Below are positions 1 to 6,588 of a stretch of 7,589 nt of DNA, piece by piece; positions within the stretch are counted from its first letter, which is position 1, and each line of letters begins with the position of its first letter. A program made the translations under genes and the position numbers. The DNA lies in NCBI GenBank assembly GCA_009923375.1, contig RFTO01000051.1, forward strand, positions 1 through 7,589, written 5' to 3'. The DNA comes from Actinomycetota bacterium (GTDB taxonomy: Bacteria > Actinomycetota > Actinomycetes > S36-B12 > UBA5976). The notes beneath the pieces are model-generated. The model was not told where the DNA came from and ran no database searches. It was given only the letters and a program-made list of their open reading frames with translations.

Positions 1-2103
1 GGCACGCTTGTCGATCGCCTTGTTCACAAAGCGCTCACCCTGTGGCAACGCTTCATTGAACAGCGCGCGGCCAAGCGTGGTCTTGATGGTCACGGGCATA
101 CCCGGTTGCCATCCAGCAGGCGCTTGCCAATCTGCTGGCGGAACAGTGCCTGCCTCGAGACGAAGCGTGATTGGTGCTTGCAATGACAATGCAGTGTCTG
201 CGTTCTGTGCGACAGCATCCTTGGCAGACACATCGCCCGACTGCTTGTGCTTCAACACACCACGGTCGAACGCTGCAATTGCTTCAGCAACGCTGGAGAA
301 TGCGCGGCCTTCACCTGGCTTGCCGGTCACCTCTTGGGTCAGGAAGTAGATGCCGAGCACCATGTCCTGTGTCGGCGACGTAATCGGTCGGCCGTCAGCA
401 GGTGAAAGGATGTTGTTGCTCGAGAGCATCAACACACGAGCTTCAGCCTGTGCTTCAGCCGACAAAGGCACGTGAACGGCCATCTGGTCACCATCGAAGT
501 CGGCGTTGAATGCCGTGCAGACGAGCGGGTGAATCTGGATGGCTTTACCTTCAACCAGTTGTGGTTCAAAAGCTTGGATGCCGAGACGGTGGAGCGTTGG
601 TGCGCGGTTCAGTAAGACCGGGTGCTCAGTGATGACCTCTTCGAGGACATCCCACACGACCGGGTTTGCGCGCTCAACCATGCGCTTGGCGCTCTTGACG
701 TTCTGTGCGTGGTTGAGGTCAACGAGACGCTTCATGACGAACGGCTTGAAGAGTTCCAGCGCCATCTGCTTGGGCAGACCACATTGGTGCAACTTCAGCT
801 GCGGACCGACGACGATGACCGAACGGCCGGAGTAGTCGACGCGCTTACCTAGAAGGTTCTGACGGAATCGTCCCTGCTTGCCCTTCAGCATGTCAGACAA
901 CGACTTGAGCGGACGGTTACCAGGACCGGTCACCGGGCGACCGCGACGGCCGTTGTCGAACAAGGCGTCCACTGCTTCTTGCAGCATGCGCTTCTCGTTC
1001 TCAACGATGATCTCCGGCGCACCAAGGTCGAGCAGTCGCTTAAGGCGGCTGTTGCGGTTGATGACGCGGCGGTAGAGGTCATTGAGGTCGCTGGTGGCGA
1101 AACGTCCACCATCAAGCTGCACCATCGGGCGCAGATCCGGCGGAATCACAGGTACGACATCGAGCACCATGCCCACCGGCGAGATGCCGGTGTTCAGGAA
1201 TGCCATAACGACCTTGAGTCGCTTCAGTGATCGAGTCTTCTTTTGACCCTTGGCAGTGACTGACTGCTCACGCAGGAATGCAGCTTCTGCTTCAAGGTCG
1301 AAGGTCTCCAAACGACGCTTGATTGCCTCGGCACCCTTGAGTCCCTTGAAGTAAGCGCCGTACTTCATCCGCATCTCGCGGAACAGCTGCTCATCACCTT
1401 CGAGGTCGCCGACCTTAAGCCCACGGAATCGGTCGAATACTCGCTGAAGGCGATCGGCTTGAATCTCTTCGCGCTTGCGGATGGTGATCATCTCGCGCTC
1501 GCCAGCCTCGCGGACGCGACGGCGAACATCAGCCTTTGCACCCTCGGCTTCCAGCTCTGCGAGGTCCTGCTCCATCTTCTCGCGACGCTTGGCCAACTCG
1601 GCCTCAAGACGGTCAGTGATGACCTTCTTGTCCTTGGCCAGCTTGGCTTCCATAATCGGCAAGTTCTCGTGGCGGGCGTCCACGTCAACCTCGGTCACCA
1701 TGTAGGCGGCGAAGTAGATGACCTTCTCGAGGTCCTTGGGAGCGAGGTCGAGTAAGTAACCCAAACGGCTCGGCACACCCTTGAAGAACCAGATGTGGGT
1801 GACCGGGGCCGCCAACTCGATGTGGCCCATGCGCTCACGACGAACGCTGGCGCGAGTGACCTCAACACCGCAGCGCTCGCAGACAATGCCCTTGAAGCGC
1901 ACGCGCTTGTACTTGCCGCAGTAGCACTCCCAATCGCGAGTCGGCCCGAAGATCTTCTCGCAGAACAAGCCATCCTTCTCCGGCTTGAGCGTGCGGTAGT
2001 TGATCGTCTCGGGCTTCTTCACCTCACCCTTGGACCAGCCGCGGATGTCATCGGCCGTGGCAAGGCCGATCACCAGTTCATCCATCAAATTCACATCAAG
2101 CAC
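1..2103 (-). CDS. rpoC: DNA-directed RNA polymerase subunit beta-prime (N-terminal 701 residues; cut by window edge)
   Basis: Largest subunit of the core RNA polymerase; it carries the catalytic magnesium. The open frame runs from a GTG at 2103-2101 to the left edge, so the C-terminal part (bridge helix, trigger loop, jaw) lies outside. The protein begins VLDVNLMDELVIGLATADD, a usual actinobacterial start, and a GAAGGA ribosome-binding site lies 7 bases upstream (2111-2116). The zinc ribbon has Cys60, Cys62, Cys75 and Cys78. Residues ~138-229 form a charged, Glu/Lys/Arg-rich helical insert of the kind specific to actinobacterial beta-prime. The active-site loop NADFDGDQM is at residues 533-541 with Asp535, Asp537 and Asp539 intact (bases 481-507). 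I translated scattered segments along the length and found no frameshift. It follows rpoB by 46 bases with no terminator between, so the two are one operon. Confidence 0.98.
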   Translation of the reverse strand, partial: MLDVNLMDELVIGLATADDIRGWSKGEVKKPETINYRTLKPEKDGLFCEKIFGPTRDWECYCGKYKRVRFKGIVCERCGVEVTRASVRRERMGHIELAAPVTHIWFFKGVPSRLGYLLDLAPKDLEKVIYFAAYMVTEVDVDARHENLPIMEAKLAKDKKVITDRLEAELAKRREKMEQDLAELEAEGAKADVRRRVREAGEREMITIRKREEIQADRLQRVFDRFRGLKVGDLEGDEQLFREMRMKYGAYFKGLKGAEAIKRRLETFDLEAEAAFLREQSVTAKGQKKTRSLKRLKVVMAFLNTGISPVGMVLDVVPVIPPDLRPMVQLDGGRFATSDLNDLYRRVINRNSRLKRLLDLGAPEIIVENEKRMLQEAVDALFDNGRRGRPVTGPGNRPLKSLSDMLKGKQGRFRQNLLGKRVDYSGRSVIVVGPQLKLHQCGLPKQMALELFKPFVMKRLVDLNHAQNVKSAKRMVERANPVVWDVLEEVITEHPVLLNRAPTLHRLGIQAFEPQLVEGKAIQIHPLVCTAFNADFDGDQMAVHVPLSAEAQAEARVLMLSSNNILSPADGRPITSPTQDMVLGIYFLTQEVTGKPGEGRAFSSVAEAIAAFDRGVLKHKQSGDVSAKDAVAQNADTALSLQAPITLRLEAGTVPPADWQAPAGWQPGMPVTIKTTLGRALFNEALPQGERFVNKAIDKRA

Positions 2104-2149
2104 GAGGGTTTCCTTCGTCTAGTTCCGAGCAGTGACGATTCGAGGTGGT

Positions 2150-5100
2150 TTAGATCTCGTCCACTGAGCTGGGCTCGCGGCGGGATAGATCGATACCGAG
2201 TTCCTCGGCGGTACGAAGGCCGTCTTCGACAGCCTCGTGCATTTCCACTGGGACACCGTCGCGCTGTGGCACGACGTTGAGTCCGAGAGCGCGCATTTCC
2301 TTCAAGAGAACCTTGAACGATTCAGGAATGCCCGGCTCGGGGATGTTCTGACCCTTGACGATCGCCTCGTACACCTTCACACGGCCAAGGACATCGTCAC
2401 TCTTGATGGTGAGCAACTCCTGCAAGGCGTAAGCCGCGCCGTATGCCTGCAGGGCCCACACCTCCATCTCACCGAATCGCTGGCCACCGAACTGAGCCTT
2501 ACCACCCAGCGGCTGCTGCGTGATCATGCTGTACGGACCAGTGGAACGTGCGTGGATCTTGTCGTCGACCAAGTGCAGCAGCTTCAAGACGTACTTGTAG
2601 CCAACTGCCACCGGCTCTGGGAACTGCTCACCGGTACGGCCGTCAAACAAGATGGCTTTACCTGTGGGTCCGACCGGGTTCGACTCTGCATCAGCGCTAA
2701 GCGGACGGGTACTCGCAAGAAGGCCTGAGATTTCCTCTTCGCGGGCACCATCGAACACCGGCGTTGCCAGCTTGGTTCCAGCGGCAACGGACTTGCTCGC
2801 CAAGTGCTGCGCCCACTCCGGGTCACCCTGAACTTCCCAACCCGAGTGCGCGATCCAGCCGAGGTGAGTCTCCAGAACCTGGCCGATGTTCATACGACCA
2901 GGAACGCCGAGCGGGTTCAACACGATGTCAACGGGCGTGCCATCCTCAAGGAACGGCATGTCCTCCGGCGGCAAGATGATGGAGATAACACCCTTGTTGC
3001 CGTGGCGACCAGCAAGCTTGTCACCGACAGTGATCTTGCGCTTTTGTGCGATGTAGACGTGAACCTCGTAGTTAACATCGGCACCGAGCTCGTCGCCGTT
3101 GTCCACCGCGAAGTAATCAACGTTGATGACCTTGCCGGACTCACCGTGAGGCACCTTCAGCGAAGTGTCACGGACATCGCGACCCTTTTCACCGAAGATG
3201 GCGCGAAGTAAGCGCTCTTCTGGTGTCAACTCGGTCTCACCCTTAGGCGTGACCTTGCCAACAAGGATGTCGCCAGGCACAACATCGGCACCGATGCGAA
3301 TGATTCCGCGCTCATCAAGATCTGCGAGGATCTCATCGGAAACGTTTGGAATATCGCGAGTGATTTCCTCCGGCCCAAGCTTGGTGTTACGTGCCTGAAT
3401 TTCGTAACGCTCGATGTGAATCGATGTCAACACATCGTCCTGCACCAAACGCTGGTTGAGGATGATGGCATCCTCGAAGTTGTGACCCTGCCACGGCATG
3501 AACGCCACCAGCAGGTTACGGCCGAGCGCGAGCTCGCCGCCCTGGGTGGACGGGCCGTCGGCGATGATCTGACCGGCTTCGACGCGGTCACCAATCTTGA
3601 CAAGCGGCTTCTGGTTGAAGCAGGTGCCTTGGTTGGTGCGACGGAACTTCTCCATCGGGTACTCATCGGTGCCAGACTCGTCGCTGGTGACAGTGATCAT
3701 GTACGACGACACATTCGACACGACTCCACCGTTGGTTGCAACGACGACATCGCCGGCATCCTTGGCGGCGCGGTGCTCCATGCCGGTGCCGACATAAGGC
3801 GACTCCGGAGTAACCAACGGCACTGCCTGACGCTGCATGTTGGAACCCATGAGCGCGCGGTTGGCATCGTCGTGCTCGAGGAACGGGATCATGGCCGTGG
3901 CCACAGACACCATCTGTCGCGGCGAGACGTCCATGTAGTCGACGTCGGCCGGCGTGATGTAGTCGACGTCTCCTCCGCGGCGGCGCACAAGGACACGGTC
4001 TTCTGCGAAGTGCCCATCGGCCTTCAATGGCGAGTTAGCCTGCGCGATGACGTGAAGATCCTCTTCACCAGCGGTGAGGTAATCAATCTTGTCTGTGACG
4101 CGACCCTTGACGACCTTGCAGTACGGAGTCTCGACGAAGCCGAACTCGTTAACGCGGGCGTACGAGGAGAGCGAGCCGATCAGACCGATGTTCGGGCCTT
4201 CAGGCGTCTCAATCGGGCACATGCGGCCGTAGTGCGACGGGTGAACGTCGCGGACCTCGAAGCCAGCCCTTTCACGGGAGAGTCCGCCCGGCCCAAGGGC
4301 CGAGAGGCGACGCTTGTGGGTCAGACCCGACAGCGGATTGGTCTGGTCCATGAACTGGGAGAGCTGCGAGGTGCCGAAGAACTCCTTCATCATCGCCATG
4401 ACTGGCTTGATGTTGATCAGTGTCTGCGGGGTGATCGCCTCAACCTCTTGCGTGGTCATGCGCTCCTTGACCACACGCTCCATCCGCGACAGACCGACGC
4501 GAAGCTGATTTTGGATCAGCTCGCCGACGGTGCGCAAACGGCGGTTGCCGAAGTGGTCGATGTCATCGATGACGACGCGAACCTTGCCAACTTCCTTCAC
4601 CAGAGAGTCGAACTCGGTCTCGTTGTTGTGCAAGCGAACGAGGTAAGTGATCGTGGTGAGGATGTCCTCAAGGTCCAGCGTGCTCTTGGTGAGGTCGGAG
4701 ACCAAGCCGAGTTTGCTGTTCACCTTGTGGCGGCCGACCTTGGCGAGGTCGTAGCGCTTGCGGTTGAAATAGAAGTTGTCGAGCAGGTTGCGCGCCGCCT
4801 CCAGTGTGGGGGGTTCGCCAGGGCGCAGCTTGCGGTAGATATCCAGCATTGCCTCGTCCTGCGACTTCGTGGTGTCTTTCTCCATCGAGGTCAGGAACGA
4901 CTCGTAGTTCTGGAAGTGCGAGCGCATCTGCTCGGTGGTCATACCCAAGGCGCGCAGCAGAACCGAGACCGGCTGCTTGCGCTTACGGTCGATGCGGACT
5001 GCGACGAAGTCCTTCTTGTCGATCTCGAACTCCAGCCATGCACCACGGCTCGGGATGATCTTCGAGGTAAAGATGTCCTTGTCGGTGGTGCGGTCAGTGT

Positions 5101-5611
5101 CCTTCTCGAAGTACACGCCAGGTGAACGAACGAGCTGCGACACAACGACGCGCTCGGTACCGTTGATGATGAACGTGCCCTTCTTCGTCATCAACTGGAA
5201 GTCACCCATGTAAACCGTCTGGGACTTGATCTCACCGGTCTCGTGGTTCATGAACTCGGCGGTGACGTACAACTGCGCGGAATAAGTGCGACCCTGGGCG
5301 CGGCACTCTGCCTCGGTGTAGCGAGGAAGGTCCAAACGCGGGTTGGTGAAGGTCAACGACATCGTCCCCGAGTAGTCCTCGATGGGGCTGATCTCGTCGA
5401 ATACATCGTTCAGGCCAGAGGACCTCGGGATGTTCTTGGCACCGGACTCGATTGCCGCGGCCAGGCGCTTCTGCCATGCCTCATTACCTAGCAGCCAGTC
5501 AAACGACTCTCGCTGCAGCGCCAACAGGTCTGGCACCTCGAGAGGCTCACGAATTTTCGCGAATGACACGCGAGCAGGGGTGGTATCTGACTTCTTACGA
5601 GCGGCAGCCAC
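2150..5611 (-). CDS. rpoB: DNA-directed RNA polymerase subunit beta (complete, 1153 aa)
   Basis: Second-largest RNA polymerase core subunit; it forms the other side of the active-site cleft and the rifamycin pocket. The start chosen is GTG at 5611-5609, because GGAAGGA lies 6 bases upstream and the product then begins VAAARKKSD followed by the family's VSFAKIREPLEVP at residues ~15-27. The frame stays open upstream to 5668, but that 19-residue extension has no such support. The rifampicin region is residues ~413-443 (bases ~4283-4375), with Asp422, His432 and Ser437 equal to E. coli 516, 526 and 531, all wild type. The position of E. coli Asn518 is Thr424. Residues ~863-874 hold GDKLAGRHGNKG with Lys865 and Lys873, matching E. 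coli Lys1065 and Lys1073 near the active site. The length is normal for Actinomycetota. It ends in TAA, 46 bases before rpoC, and is probably driven by the promoter at 5782-5810. Confidence 0.98.
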   Translation of the reverse strand: MAAARKKSDTTPARVSFAKIREPLEVPDLLALQRESFDWLLGNEAWQKRLAAAIESGAKNIPRSSGLNDVFDEISPIEDYSGTMSLTFTNPRLDLPRYTEAECRAQGRTYSAQLYVTAEFMNHETGEIKSQTVYMGDFQLMTKKGTFIINGTERVVVSQLVRSPGVYFEKDTDRTTDKDIFTSKIIPSRGAWLEFEIDKKDFVAVRIDRKRKQPVSVLLRALGMTTEQMRSHFQNYESFLTSMEKDTTKSQDEAMLDIYRKLRPGEPPTLEAARNLLDNFYFNRKRYDLAKVGRHKVNSKLGLVSDLTKSTLDLEDILTTITYLVRLHNNETEFDSLVKEVGKVRVVIDDIDHFGNRRLRTVGELIQNQLRVGLSRMERVVKERMTTQEVEAITPQTLINIKPVMAMMKEFFGTSQLSQFMDQTNPLSGLTHKRRLSALGPGGLSRERAGFEVRDVHPSHYGRMCPIETPEGPNIGLIGSLSSYARVNEFGFVETPYCKVVKGRVTDKIDYLTAGEEDLHVIAQANSPLKADGHFAEDRVLVRRRGGDVDYITPADVDYMDVSPRQMVSVATAMIPFLEHDDANRALMGSNMQRQAVPLVTPESPYVGTGMEHRAAKDAGDVVVATNGGVVSNVSSYMITVTSDESGTDEYPMEKFRRTNQGTCFNQKPLVKIGDRVEAGQIIADGPSTQGGELALGRNLLVAFMPWQGHNFEDAIILNQRLVQDDVLTSIHIERYEIQARNTKLGPEEITRDIPNVSDEILADLDERGIIRIGADVVPGDILVGKVTPKGETELTPEERLLRAIFGEKGRDVRDTSLKVPHGESGKVINVDYFAVDNGDELGADVNYEVHVYIAQKRKITVGDKLAGRHGNKGVISIILPPEDMPFLEDGTPVDIVLNPLGVPGRMNIGQVLETHLGWIAHSGWEVQGDPEWAQHLASKSVAAGTKLATPVFDGAREEEISGLLASTRPLSADAESNPVGPTGKAILFDGRTGEQFPEPVAVGYKYVLKLLHLVDDKIHARSTGPYSMITQQPLGGKAQFGGQRFGEMEVWALQAYGAAYALQELLTIKSDDVLGRVKVYEAIVKGQNIPEPGIPESFKVLLKEMRALGLNVVPQRDGVPVEMHEAVEDGLRTAEELGIDLSRREPSSVDEI

Positions 5612-5617
5612 GAATAG

Positions 5618-5624
5618 TCCTTCC
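5618..5624 (-). promoter_or_regulatory. Ribosome-binding site deciding the rpoB start
   Basis: Minus-strand GGAAGGA, 6 bases before the GTG at 5611. It favours this start over in-frame codons reaching back to 5668. The ten bases CGGAAGGACT here recur exactly at the rplL ribosome-binding site (6528-6538 region). Confidence 0.85.
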
Positions 5625-5626
5625 GA

Positions 5627-5639
5627 CAGACAGTGTCTG
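5627..5639. repeat. 13-bp palindrome abutting the rpoB ribosome-binding site
   Basis: CAGACAGTGTCTG has perfect 6-bp arms around one central base and lies two bases upstream of the ribosome-binding site. In RNA it could form a 5-bp stem with a 3-base loop; in DNA it could be a small operator. The palindrome is seen directly. Any function is inference, and a short palindrome like this can arise by chance. Confidence 0.5.
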
Positions 5640-5781
5640 ATTGCTACCTCACTGGCAGCCACCATCACGCGCCTGCACGAAACCTGCGGCTACATGGTCA
5701 ACCCGCGTGGGGCCAACCTCAGCGCGCGAGGGCGTGAGCGGAAGTGAGAAAGGTCGCAGTCAGAGGGCAGGGCAAAGCAGC

Positions 5782-5810
5782 AGCCTAGCCTTTGGGCCAG
5801 CCGCTGTCCA
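5782..5810 (-). promoter_or_regulatory. Candidate rpoBC promoter
   Basis: On the minus strand TGGACA (5805-5810) is followed after exactly 17 bases by TAGGCT (5782-5787). This fits the actinobacterial housekeeping-sigma pattern TTGACN-N17-TANNNT, with 5 of 6 matches in the -35 box. Transcription would begin near 5775 and leave a leader of about 164 bases before rpoB. A 5-bp inverted repeat, CAAAG/CTTTG (5773-5777 and 5790-5794), flanks the -10 box. A promoter here is expected, because a strong terminator separates rplL from rpoB. The sequence match is good, but no transcript start can be seen from sequence alone. Confidence 0.6.
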
Positions 5811-5852
5811 CATCGGGGGTCAGCGTCAAAGCCTTCGTGATTTGCCCGGCGC

Positions 5853-5877
5853 ACCCCGGCGACAGCCGCTTCGGGGT
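5853..5877. repeat. Stem-loop upstream of the rpoB promoter
   Basis: ACCCCG (5853-5858) and CGGGGT (5872-5877) are perfect 6-bp inverted arms. The sequence between them includes a second possible pairing, GGC with GCC. There is no following T tract on either strand, so it is not an intrinsic terminator. It lies about 43 bases upstream of the predicted -35 box and could matter in read-through RNA from rplL or as a protein site. Confidence 0.45.
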
Positions 5878-5941
5878 CCTACCTGTTGGCAAATCTCCTC
5901 GCTTTGCGCGCCAGCGTTCCCGGTGCTGCGTGAGATCGCCC

Positions 5942-5977
5942 GAGTCGCCGCCTGCCCTCATATGCGAAGGGCGACTC
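5942..5977. repeat. 8-bp inverted repeat with 20-base spacer
   Basis: GAGTCGCC (5942-5949) and GGCGACTC (5970-5977) are perfect complements. A competing inner pairing, GCCCT with AGGGC around a CATATG core (~5954-5972), shares bases with the outer arm, so two alternative folds exist. No T tract follows. In read-through RNA this could be a processing stem; that is inference. Confidence 0.5.
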
Positions 5978-5980
5978 AGT

Positions 5981-6000
5981 GCTGGGTGTTGCTGGGTGTT
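5981..6000. repeat. 10-bp perfect tandem duplication
   Basis: The ten bases GCTGGGTGTT occur twice in a row, and the following GC continues the pattern. It looks like a slippage duplication in non-coding sequence. It is too short and too few in copy number to call a functional array. Confidence 0.8.
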
Positions 6001-6095
6001 GCCTGCACTTACGAGGTGAATCGTGAAGGCAGATGCCGCCTAAGTCAAGTTGATTTCCCATACCCGCGGCCACCAACCTGCTGCAAATGTCCCCT

Positions 6096-6136
6096 AAAAA
6101 TACTGCAGGGCCGCCGAGTTAACCCGGCGGCCCTGC
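6096..6136 (-). terminator. Intrinsic terminator after rplL
   Basis: A perfect 12-bp G+C-rich stem (arms 6105-6116 and 6125-6136) with an 8-base loop containing GTTAAC is followed on the minus strand, after four bases, by TTTTT (6096-6100). Three more outer pairs can form beyond one A-A mismatch. It starts 15 bases after the rplL stop. It would end most rplJL transcripts or attenuate flow into rpoBC; which of the two cannot be told from sequence. Confidence 0.85.
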
Positions 6137-6151
6137 TGTAAACGTGCGGAA

Positions 6152-6522
6152 TTACTTGACGCTGACCTTGGCGCCAGCGGCCTCCAGGACTGCCTTTGCC
6201 TTCTCGGCGTCGTCCTTCTTGACCTTCTCCAGGACGGCCGTCGGGGCAGCCTCAACGAGATCCTTGGCCTCCTTAAGGCCGAGGTTGGTGAGGGTACGCA
6301 CCTCCTTGATGACCTGGATCTTCTTGTCGCCGCCGTCTTCGAGGATGACGTCGAACTCATCCTGCTCTGCAGCAGCTTCAGCAACCGGAGCGGCAGCGGC
6401 AGCAACGGCCACCGGAGCGGCGGCGGTCACGCCGAAGGTCTCTTCAAACTGTGAAACGAACTCGGACTCAGGGTCATCCCCTTGAACGCTTCGAGCAGGT
6501 CGTCATTGCTGAGCTTTGCCAT
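6152..6522 (-). pseudogene. rplL: Ribosomal protein L7/L12, reading frame broken by an apparent 7-base loss
   Basis: L12 forms the dimers of the ribosomal stalk and recruits translation GTPases. The ATG at 6522 has GGAAGGA 8 bases upstream and gives MAKLSNDDLLEAFKGMTL, the normal N-terminal dimerisation segment. After codon 18 the frame is lost and ends at TGA 6429-6427 (31 aa). From base 6463 the second frame reads EFVSQFEETFGVTAAAPV, an Ala-rich hinge, and the complete C-terminal factor-binding domain (EFDVILEDGGDKKIQVIKEVR... to KVSVK, TAA at 6154-6152). The family normally has four residues, about X-E-L-S, between MTL and EF. Here only AGTCC (6464-6468) remains, so 7 bases appear to be missing. 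Restoring them gives 125 aa, the usual length. L12 is essential and single-copy in most bacteria, so a sequencing or assembly error is likelier than real loss. Confidence 0.9.
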
Positions 6523-6530
6523 GATGGCAG

Positions 6531-6537
6531 TCCTTCC
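6531..6537 (-). promoter_or_regulatory. Ribosome-binding site of rplL
   Basis: Minus-strand GGAAGGA, 8 bases before ATG 6522. It fixes the rplL start and shows that the initiation region is intact even though the frame downstream is broken. Confidence 0.85.
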
Positions 6538-6559
6538 GTTAGTTACGAGTGCGCCGACG

Positions 6560-6572
6560 TGCGCGACGCGCA
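6560..6572. repeat. 13-bp palindrome in the rplJ-rplL spacer
   Basis: TGCGCGACGCGCA has perfect 6-bp arms around one base, within the 66-base spacer between rplJ and rplL. It could form a small hairpin in the mRNA that affects rplL translation or stability, which must exceed that of rplJ because the stalk needs several L12 per L10. The function is inference; no T tract follows. Confidence 0.45.
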
Positions 6573-6588
6573 TGGGTTGTTTGGGCGA

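Larger units (their letters stand above)
5612..6095. other. Intergenic region between the rplL terminator and rpoB; no convincing gene
   Basis: No reading frame here looks like a protein. The longest candidates are a plus-strand frame at 5641-6141 and a minus-strand frame at 5879-6076; both are rich in Arg, Pro, Cys and Ser, resemble no family I know, and lack a clear ribosome-binding site. The stretch does hold a 10-bp tandem repeat, two stem-loops, a promoter and the long untranslated leader of rpoB, each listed separately. In E. coli the rplL-rpoB gap is also regulatory, holding an attenuator and an RNase III site; a similar role here is inference. Confidence 0.7.

Noticed and set aside
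3416..5125. 569-codon plus-strand open frame opposite rpoB
   Set aside because: It lies wholly antisense to a certain, highly conserved rpoB. It has biased composition rich in Val, Leu, Asp, Arg and His, as expected from the opposite strand of a high-G+C gene, and no recognisable domain.
5612..5668. Longer rpoB start adding 19 residues
   Set aside because: The extension would run through the palindrome and the ribosome-binding site, has no homology that I recognise, and lacks its own ribosome-binding site. GTG 5611 fits the family's start.
6020..6048. Possible promoter TTGACT-N17-CACGAT on the minus strand
   Set aside because: The -35 box is good but the -10 box matches only 3 of 6 and lacks the TANNNT form. 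The pair at 5782-5810 is better.
5879..6076. 65-codon minus-strand frame in the same direction as the operon
   Set aside because: It runs through the stem-loop and tandem repeat, begins at a non-ATG codon without a good ribosome-binding site, and its product has no recognisable features.
5641..6141. 166-codon plus-strand frame in the rplL-rpoB gap
   Set aside because: It overlaps the terminator, promoter and repeats, has Arg/Pro/Cys-rich composition, resembles no known family, and shows no clear ribosome-binding site.
6472..6484. Programmed -1 frameshift to join the two rplL frames
   Set aside because: The GGGG run would allow a slip, but there is no proper slippery heptamer, and the joined product would lose the conserved MTLxELS segment. 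A deletion explains the sequence better.
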